A program made the position numbers and the translations under genes. A stretch of 64,000 nt of DNA from positions 6,262,932-6,326,931 of the forward strand of contig JAJEKV010000056.1 of NCBI GenBank assembly GCA_021234155.1, given 5' to 3'. The DNA comes from Isoetes taiwanensis. Its lineage: Eukaryota > Streptophyta > Lycopodiopsida > Isoetales > Isoetaceae. Below are positions 56,798 to 64,000 of this stretch, piece after piece (the stretch's first letter is position 1; each line of letters opens with the position of its first letter). Under the pieces are notes generated by a model, which was not told where the DNA came from, made no database searches, and was given only the letters and a program-made list of their open reading frames with translations.

Positions 56798-58619
56798 TAA
56801 GCATCCTTTCATGCCACGTAGCAGCTTCCCACAAGGATTTGAGACAGCTGGATCTGGCCAACGCTGCCTTAAACCTAGAATCAGTTGAAAGCAAAATTTA
56901 GAGCGATCCCTAAAATAAAGAAAGAAAATGATTTCTGAGCTTTTGCCCCATTTCTGAGCTTAGAAAAACTTCTCATCCTTGCCAGTGCTGTTCTTGAGGA
57001 ACTTGTGGTGTGTTTTTAATGCAGAGGTGGTTTGGCGGCTGCCTGCTGCCCCAAGTCCTCAGTATTTCCAAAAATATTTCTTGCAGCATTTCACATTCAG
57101 AGGCAAAAAAATTTACAATAAGATTGAGAGAGGAAGCCCAAGTATCAAGAAATATGATGATGATGGTTCTCAGGTTCATCTTCATATTCAATCTAAAGAA
57201 CAAAATACAATTATATTTCTTTCCTGGTAGATCAATCCCTTTGCTCTCTACGGCTTGTTTCTCCGTTTTTCAAACTAACCCACTTTGCCAAATTCGAGTT
57301 TGCCTTTACTTACTTATTGCTACTCTACAAGTGGGTTGTGGGTCTGTTGAGCAAAATACCAGACCCAATTCAGAAACGAAAAAAAGAACCCGCCATGCAG
57401 GTAGCTAAGATCAAAATTTAAAATCAATGTGCAGGCCAAATAAGGCAGTGCTCAGTTGGAAAATCGTGCTTCTTTCCTGCTTGCTACTTACAGCCTGTTT
57501 AACCACTTTAATTCAGCTTGAAAAGAAAAATTAAATTGCTGAATCTCCATAACAGAAGGAAGATTTTCACAAACATGCAATTTTTATTTTATCTTGCACT
57601 TATTGAGACGTGAAGCAGATGGGGGAATGGCTAGTTTTTGCTCCTGATCGAATCTTTGGAGAGGTCAAATAGATAGAAACTCTAAATGCCCATTGCTGAT
57701 TTGCTATGCCACCAAGGCAAAAGTAGCCGTTTTTCGACGTTGCCCTAAAATTAAGGCGTTTTGACAATTTCAAACTTCCCATTATTAAATTCATTACTGC
57801 ATTTGCCAGTCCTAGAACTCTTCCTGTTCCTTTTGGGCCGAAACAATCAAGCTTGAAGATTCTGACTACATTTTAGATGAATTAAGTGTGGTTTGGAAAG
57901 ATCTTATTCTCTCTATCTATAACTTGTGAAGAAGTTATTTCTATTCTAAACACCTTGTTTTGGTGGACACAACTCAACTTTAGTACCATTGGCATTAGAT
58001 TCGCAGTCTTATTGTGTGATATGAACCTTGGGAAAATATACTATTACATTTGACTGATTTGATTCTTGGCTAAGTATTCGCTCTCAAGCAAAACTGATGG
58101 AAGAAGACATAAACTAAGAAAGCGAACCTCAACACCCGTAAAATCTCTGTTTGTAGTAAACAACTCTCTTGCAATTCCCACATTAAAATTCTTTAGAATA
58201 GAGCCCAAGATTTAAACAAATCATCTTGGAGCTTATGCATGTGTGCTGGCAAACACTTAAAATTATTTAATTTAAATTAGTGTTGCTCATCATTTTAGAC
58301 AAATTTCCATTCACTTCCTCTCACTCAAGAAAACATGATACCATGGAAACTTCAACAATGAGGGAGAAGAGTACGCACATAGGATAATGGATTCTATCCC
58401 CTAGGATATCATAACAGGAATGGTTGTTCATAGTTTTTTATAATAAGCCATACCAGATGATTAGGTGGCACAATCACAGGCACTCATCTCTGATGCATAC
58501 TTAAGTTTCAGTTCCCATGTATTGGTCGCAACAAAAAAAGAGTTTATATAAGTAACATCCAAGCATAAAATGCTTTATAAAGAACATTTTCACCACCCAC
58601 GTTCAGAGTTGTCAAATAA
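56798..58619. other. Non-coding, no gene recognised
   Basis: A frame at about 56979-57230 (FQKYFLQHFTFRGKKIYNKI) is hydrophilic and could be an old exon, but it matches nothing I know. The rest is AT-rich. Confidence 0.35.
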
Positions 58620-61380
58620 CAGATACAGTGGGCTGGTGGACTGTAGGCTGGTGGACTTTGCAAATATTACACTCAGGTAAGTTGTCTAATGCTTTCTGAA
58701 GCTCTGTTGTCAACAGGGATACATCTGTTTTAGTTTCGCAATGGCTCTGCTTGATTTGTATCTGTTATCTTTGCCCTTTCTTTTTCCTCAAACCAAAAAA
58801 AATCTAATATGAATTCATCAGGACCGTCCTTACCAGATACAAACTTAACCATATGCCATCCACCTAATCCATCAGAATCAATTCGAGGCACAAGCGGTTC
58901 CCGGATGCCTATTTAAGAAACAGAAAACTTATTAATGTGGCAGTACATAATGGAATGTGAGGTGCATAATGGAATGTGAGGCTCCATGGGCACAGGATCC
59001 TTAGGTAGTGATGATGATAGTTCATGCAAAAGCTCGACTTTGGCAGCAATGTTTGGATATGGTTGACTGCGTGCAGGAGGAAACGTTGTGTTGACAGTTG
59101 TGTCAGTGCAGCAGATCGTTGTTGAGCTCTAGTAGTAGCGTGAACATTAGCAAGCATGCTTCCTTCAACAGCCTGCATAAGACGGAGGATGCTTTGACGA
59201 ACTTTGGGCATGATGTGAGGCATGAGTGTTTCCAAATCTTGTTCAAAGTGAACAACACTTACCCAACTTCCCATTAGAGGATATCCAAATTAAAAGTTCT
59301 GACTTTCTTTTCGTTTATTGCAAGGTCCAACATCTAACAGCTTCTGCCTTCAAAACCACAGCTGTTATTCTCTTCTCGCTTTCATAGACGGACGAGTCTC
59401 CCACAAACTATCCTTCATCTCAATATGTTTTTTGCACCCATGCTTGATAAAAAAAGTGACCACAGGGATTAATGTAGATAAGATGTTATTTGTTACCTGC
59501 GTTATGAACGTAAGGCAGAAGATATGTAACAGATAAATACAAAAGCGCTGATATTACCACTGCTGTCAAAATATTTGCAAGGTACACAGAAAATTTGCCT
59601 GGATTCCTGTCAAAATATGGCAAGTATGTATACTTATTGACACTTACAAATTACAACGAGGACGAGAAGGAAGCGTTTACGGCCTTGCAATAGAAGTGAG
59701 TTGTCGATCCACTTTGTAATTTTTCTCGAGTAGCTTACCATTTTCAATCCCTGTAATCAAGCCAACAGTATTAGAGATTCCCATTATATATAGACAAATG
59801 CTATAGGCTTATTTTGTATACCATAATGTCGAAGTACACCATCTCTGTCTTGTTTCAGGTATCAAGGTCAGATAGTTTTGCAACTTCTTTTACAAAAGGT
59901 GGCATATTGTTTCCAAGGTGTTGAAGGGATCCTGGTTTGAGAAGACTCAGCTTATCATTCTATCAACAAGACAATGAAGCCTGTGGATAAAGCAGTAACA
60001 AACACCACCATTTTGCATTTGAAAGTTTATACTCATTCGAGTTGATACACATGGCCATTGTCAGTGTAAGCAAAATCAAGGCCAGAAAGCCCTGCAATGT
60101 CCATGTAAATTTGGAAATCAGTAGCAGACTTGATAATGGAAAACACCCTGCACAAAAACAATCACTCTATGATATAGGAAGGATAAAATACTAGCAATTT
60201 GATTTTGTAGTGCAAAGAAAACTTTTCTTCTGGATGTCCTTTAACCTCAGGAGGGATTTAGTAACACAAGGACTTGCTTGTGCTAAAACCTGCCCTGATG
60301 GATACTCAGCAACTTTAAAAAGACTTCAAGCAGCCATTTTCTTGGTCCATCCTGTTTGATCGGAATGAAATAAGCGAACTACCAAAATGTGTGAACAAGA
60401 CAAGTAGAATATAGGAACCTGAAAAATGTTTGACTTGCCACTGATGCCCATGGCCTCCAAGTCAACAAAACCAAATATGCTTTGGTTCCAAGCATGCTGT
60501 AAAAAAAAAAAATCATAAATCCAGGATTATATGGTGAAGTCAAATACGATTTATTAATGATCGCTAACAAAAATGCTTAAATGCTTTTTATTTATATACC
60601 TGTATAATGAAACTGTGGGCGCCATCAAGATCTTCTTCCTCACCTGTATGAAATAAAAAATGATAGTGTTTGAAGCCTTTTGTTGAATGAGAAACAACTC
60701 GGACAAGTTCAAGCATAACCGAAATGCAAGATCCAGTCTCCAGCTCCTGCTCTATACTGACACAATTGTTTAGCGTATATTATTAATGGCATATGAGAAA
60801 TTTTAAATAATAAGGAAGCCATTGGGACAAAATTCTGTGAACTTACGATGTCAACACTGTATCCACATGAGAGGATATAAGAAGCACATTATCTTCTGCA
60901 TCTTCAGTCTTTTTCACTTCCTCTCACCACTAAGTGGTCTTAAATAGCATATGCACGTGATCTTCCAAAAAAAAAAACTTTCTTTAGTGTATTAAAGCAG
61001 GTTTTGAATGGAAATAGGCAATTTCTATAAGGACATTGCGACCAGCTGCCATTTGAACTTTCTTCAGCTCAGATAATATGTACTGTAAAAAAGGGATTAA
61101 AGCTTTTTCATAATGAAACTTCATACTTTGAATTTTTGGATGCAAAAGGATTTTATTTAAAACACACCGCCAATGCATGCTCCAGAGCATCAGATCCAAT
61201 AGGTCGAGGACCAAATTGAGTTAGAGCTGATAGATGAGCAAGGGCCCTTTGTTCAGAGAAACAGAACTTACCGGCCTCAGATGCAGACAGAGGTCGGGGT
61301 AAAATTTCTGATATGGAAGGTCCGATAAAAAATGTGGATGCAACAAACCCCAACAAGCCCATCCAACGAAGTGCCGACAT
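58620..61380 (-). pseudogene. ERMP1-like ER membrane M28 metallopeptidase, multi-exon, several lesions
   Basis: Exon 1 (61380-61168) encodes a short start with one membrane segment (WMGLLGFVASTFFIGP) and FSEQRALAHLSALTQFGPRP. Later exons: YILSELKKVQMAAGRN (from 61082); EDNVLLISSHVDTV (about 60960-60849, zinc-binding His/Asp); AGAGD then GSCISVMLELVRV and FLFHTGEEEDLDGAHSFI (60751-60600, zinc ligands Asp and Glu); HAWNQSIFGFVDLEAMG (60496-60419); KVAEYPSGQVLAQ (about 60325-60270); IKSATDFQIYMDIAGLSGLD and FAYTDNGHVY (about 60150-60030); NDKLSLLKPGSLQHLG (about 59960-59860). The weaker C-terminal part includes GGWHMVKFVSGKDGP (about 58900-58800). Lesions: TAA in AYAI*DHLVVR and a frameshift after it; a 2-base loss in the GAGDNGSC motif; TGA at 60326-60328; TGA after VYQLE. 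This order of M28 motifs is characteristic of ERMP1 family proteins. Confidence 0.75.
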
Positions 61381-61407
61381 GAGACCACTATTTGGCTTGA
61401 CTGACTG

Positions 61408-61416
61408 TTTTTATAG
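61408..61416 (-). promoter_or_regulatory. Possible TATA box of the ERMP1-like gene
   Basis: CTATAAAAA on the minus strand, 28-36 bp upstream of the ATG at 61380. The leader would be very short, so the true start could be elsewhere. Confidence 0.35.
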
Positions 61417-63515
61417 TGGCATGAACATTTTGGTCATTCCCAAAAGGAGGTAAGCGTTGTCTTCTAAGCTGGGCGAATGACTCCATACTGCTTTGTTCCA
61501 TTAGGTGATACTTGAACTTGTATTAAAGGCCTGATTCCACTACCACACGTGGATGTTATCTATGTGGCAACAACACACCAAAACAAACCAGAAAAGTGTG
61601 TGTTTCAAGTCACAAACTTCTGCCCATCATAGAGCAACTGGTAAATAGCAATTAAGAACAGATTGGTGCCTGAAATAACAAAAGCATATATAATAATGAA
61701 GCAACTTAATCACAACTTGCGTGTTCAGGATGGAAGTTGTCAAAATCTTTGGCTCACAATGTAGAATCCAAGATGATTTTCTTTAATGATCAAACTTAGT
61801 GCCCTGGAACAGGAAAGCAGTTTGTATACTAGTTTTATTTTTCTCCCCATATCATTCAAATAGACCCTCAAAGAATACCATAGCTTATGAGAGAGGGCGA
61901 CTGGAAGAGCATTTTGGGTATACAGGCCCCAACAACATGACGAAATGCATTATTCTGACCGCATCCTCAGCTCACTTCAGCATGAGCCTCGGGTGAACCA
62001 AGCCAGCATTTGAAAATTGGCTTGAAAATGCTCTTGCAATATACATAAGTATTACGTTTACCATCTGATACAGTAAATCAATTTAAACGTCTGAGCACTC
62101 TAGGGCGAAAAAATGTTCCATTTCATTAAGCTGCAGCTCTCAAAATATATAAGGATCCTTTGACCATGTTCTTTGTCATGAACCTTCAAAATAGCAAATC
62201 AAACCCGCCAACGTCCTATTCACAATCCTATTACTAACGGATTTAAGAGCCTAGTAGTCAAAGATCAATCAAAAACTCCGAATAAACACTGGCACATCTA
62301 ACCAAAATTCAGTATATATCATTGGACAGAACACAAAAATCGGAACGTGTGATGATTGGCATACCAAAGTCAGATGGAATATAATGTGATCAGATCAAAG
62401 GCTCGCCACCCCCTGGATTGACTGAGGATCGCACGTTCGCCATCAATCTAAAAGTTATACCAGGATTTGAATTGAAGGTCTTCCATAAAAAATATGAACA
62501 CTGTTAGCTTTGAAACAAACCAATAATTTTAATAACAGTGTGTGCATTACGAAACATGTATTTATTTGGGCTGCCAATGCGTTCAATTTATTGGAATGTT
62601 TGTTTGTGCAAATGCAGTTGTTTCATGTTGCCCTCCTTGCTATTCTTGCCAATGCTAGGAGTGTTCAAAACCATATATTCAAATTATTCAGATTTGCGTG
62701 TATATCATTATCATGCACCTTAAGCCTCTTATAGTATCTACTAATGATATTATTGCATCTTGGTAGTTATTCTAGAGTTCCAGCACTATAAGCACAATGG
62801 AGTATTGTTGCCGAGCATTTTGAATGACAAGAGATTCAAAGATGAATAGACCAATAGTAACACGAGTGTGAAACTCTTAAGCACTAAGTTGGAACCCCTA
62901 TGTCATTCAGCAGACCATCTTGACTTTCCGACTTGCAATATTTTATTTGAGGGATAGAAAATTGGAAAAAAATAACCAAGTTATATATTTGGATCTCGCA
63001 AGAGCAACACGTCTTATGTACGCAATATTGAGATCTATGTAGCAGCAATACATACGCCAATGAAACATCTCTTGCTGACTTCCTGCACTCATTAACCAAT
63101 CTTTACATCCTCTTAGAGGAATCACATACCCGAAGTTGTCATAAATTCGATCATTAACATTAGAGTTGTCCGTTGATGAACCCCATTGGGTCCATTCATA
63201 TACTTTTTTGTTTCGCACGTTTGCACAAACATGCATTAAGACTTTAAAGCAAATTTAAAGTGTCCATATTATGTCCACTAGGACTTTTGTCCACGTGGAT
63301 CACCTACAAGCGTCAGATATAGTGCGGTGAAAATTCAAGCAATTCCAAGTGGGTTGCGTTGGGCCGCTTCACTTATTCCTACATACGAAGTTCTTTACTT
63401 TGCCCTAATGTAGCTGTGAATGGATTGCACAATAGATAGTGCATGGCATCTTTCCTTCGACCACGGCTACGCACTAAGCACAGCAAAGAGGACAGGTTCG
63501 ATTTGGAGCACTTGA
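61417..63515. other. Non-coding, no gene seen
   Basis: AT-rich sequence upstream of the ERMP1-like gene. Short frames on both strands have no recognisable motif. Confidence 0.4.
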
Positions 63516-63659
63516 TGGTATTCAGACGCAACAGAGAACGGTACTTTTCCTACTGTTGATGATGGAATGGAGGCTATTACCGACATTTTAATAGAAAATC
63601 CATCACAACTGTTGGAACTTCTTGCTCTAATGAGCAATTTCCAAGTTGAACAATTGTAG
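63516..63659 (+). CDS. Short exon-like frame, unrecognised
   Basis: WYSDATENGTFPTVDDGMEA, then ITDILIENPSQLLELLALMS and a stop TAG at 63657-63659. The amphipathic, protein-like composition is stronger than on the opposite strand, but there is no clear start, splice site or known family. Confidence 0.2.
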   Translation, partial: WYSDATENGTFPTVDDGMEAITDILIENPSQLLELLALMSNFQVEQL

Positions 63660-63945
63660 ATCGTTGTGATGCCAAACATGTAGAAGTAGCAAATTTTTTG
63701 AAGAAAGATGCAGTTCTACAGTTTCAGCAAAAGTTTGATCTCTGCTTTGTGTAGGGATAGATATGGCCAAGTCAACAATGCACCCTTAGTATATGATATT
63801 TTTTCGACGTTTAGTGTAGGTGCCAGTTTCTTTCTTTCGTAGGCGCCAGTTTCTTTCTCATTTCTTGAAGCCAGTTTCTTTCTTTTGTTGCGCTCATGGT
63901 TGGTTTTGCTTAGTGGAGATCGGAAGTGGTGACTCGAACAACCTC

Positions 63946-64000
63946 TCTCTCCCTCCCTCCCTCCCCTCCCTCCCTCCCTCCCTCTCTCTCTCTCTCTCCC
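63946..64000. repeat. Pyrimidine-rich simple repeat (CCCT)n/(CT)n
   Basis: CTCTCTCCCTCCCTCCCTCC followed by a CT run to the window edge. Confidence 0.95.

Overview
The window is nuclear DNA from a land plant, made almost entirely of nested and broken transposable elements with a few host gene remnants. Plant signs are a class I small heat shock protein start, plant-type Copia and L1-like elements, a hAT transposase with a plant-type intron, an extensin-like proline-rich protein, a TauD/clavaminate-synthase-like exon and an ERMP1-like M28 peptidase gene. The GC-rich LINE at 9-14 kb, with its IETGRW and CxxC C-terminus, is a type I associate with seed-free plants such as ferns and mosses. That taxonomic placement is a guess.

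1-9 kb: a gene-end fragment (3-218), then a degenerate Copia element (about 1.3-7.1 kb). A LINE that I call family D entered the Copia between its GAG-pre-integrase and integrase, and a later inversion of roughly 1.0-2.4 kb separated both elements. A second family D insertion, only its 3' end, sits in the Copia reverse transcriptase/RNase H region (5776-5940). A 398-bp inverted-repeat element and a head-to-head gene pair (truncated HSP20 and the first exon of a METTL21-like gene) follow. 9.1-15.2 kb: a nearly complete but frameshifted family D LINE, GC-rich, with repeated monomers at its 5' end and a structured RNA plus (TTCTA)n at its 3' end.

15.2-18 kb: non-coding sequence with one foldback element. 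18.0-25.7 kb: a poly-A L1-like LINE (A) with a target duplication and one internal block moved and inverted. 26.7-33.9 kb: remnants of a Ty3/Gypsy-like gag-protease region, with another L1-like LINE (B, minus strand) at 29.1-31.85 kb. 33.9-40.5 kb: AT-rich sequence with a truncated LINE tail, a TauD-like exon carrying a nonsense codon, a 195-bp direct duplication, a hairpin related to the family D 3' end, and a possible SINE.

40.5-47.6 kb: L1-like LINE C (minus strand, 18-bp target duplication), split by a hAT element whose 850-residue transposase is intact across two exons. 48.7-51.9 kb: a 3.2-kb satellite with a 19-bp unit, plus a small inverted piece at 52.4 kb. 53.5-56.0 kb: a secreted proline-rich protein gene on the minus strand. 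56.6 kb: a Mutator-like MITE with a 9-bp target duplication. 58.6-61.4 kb: an ERMP1-like gene with several inactivating lesions. The rest is non-coding, ending in a pyrimidine-rich simple repeat.

Most coding capacity is for mobility. The only protein that looks intact from start to stop is the hAT transposase. Exon boundaries and homologies were read by eye and no database search was possible.
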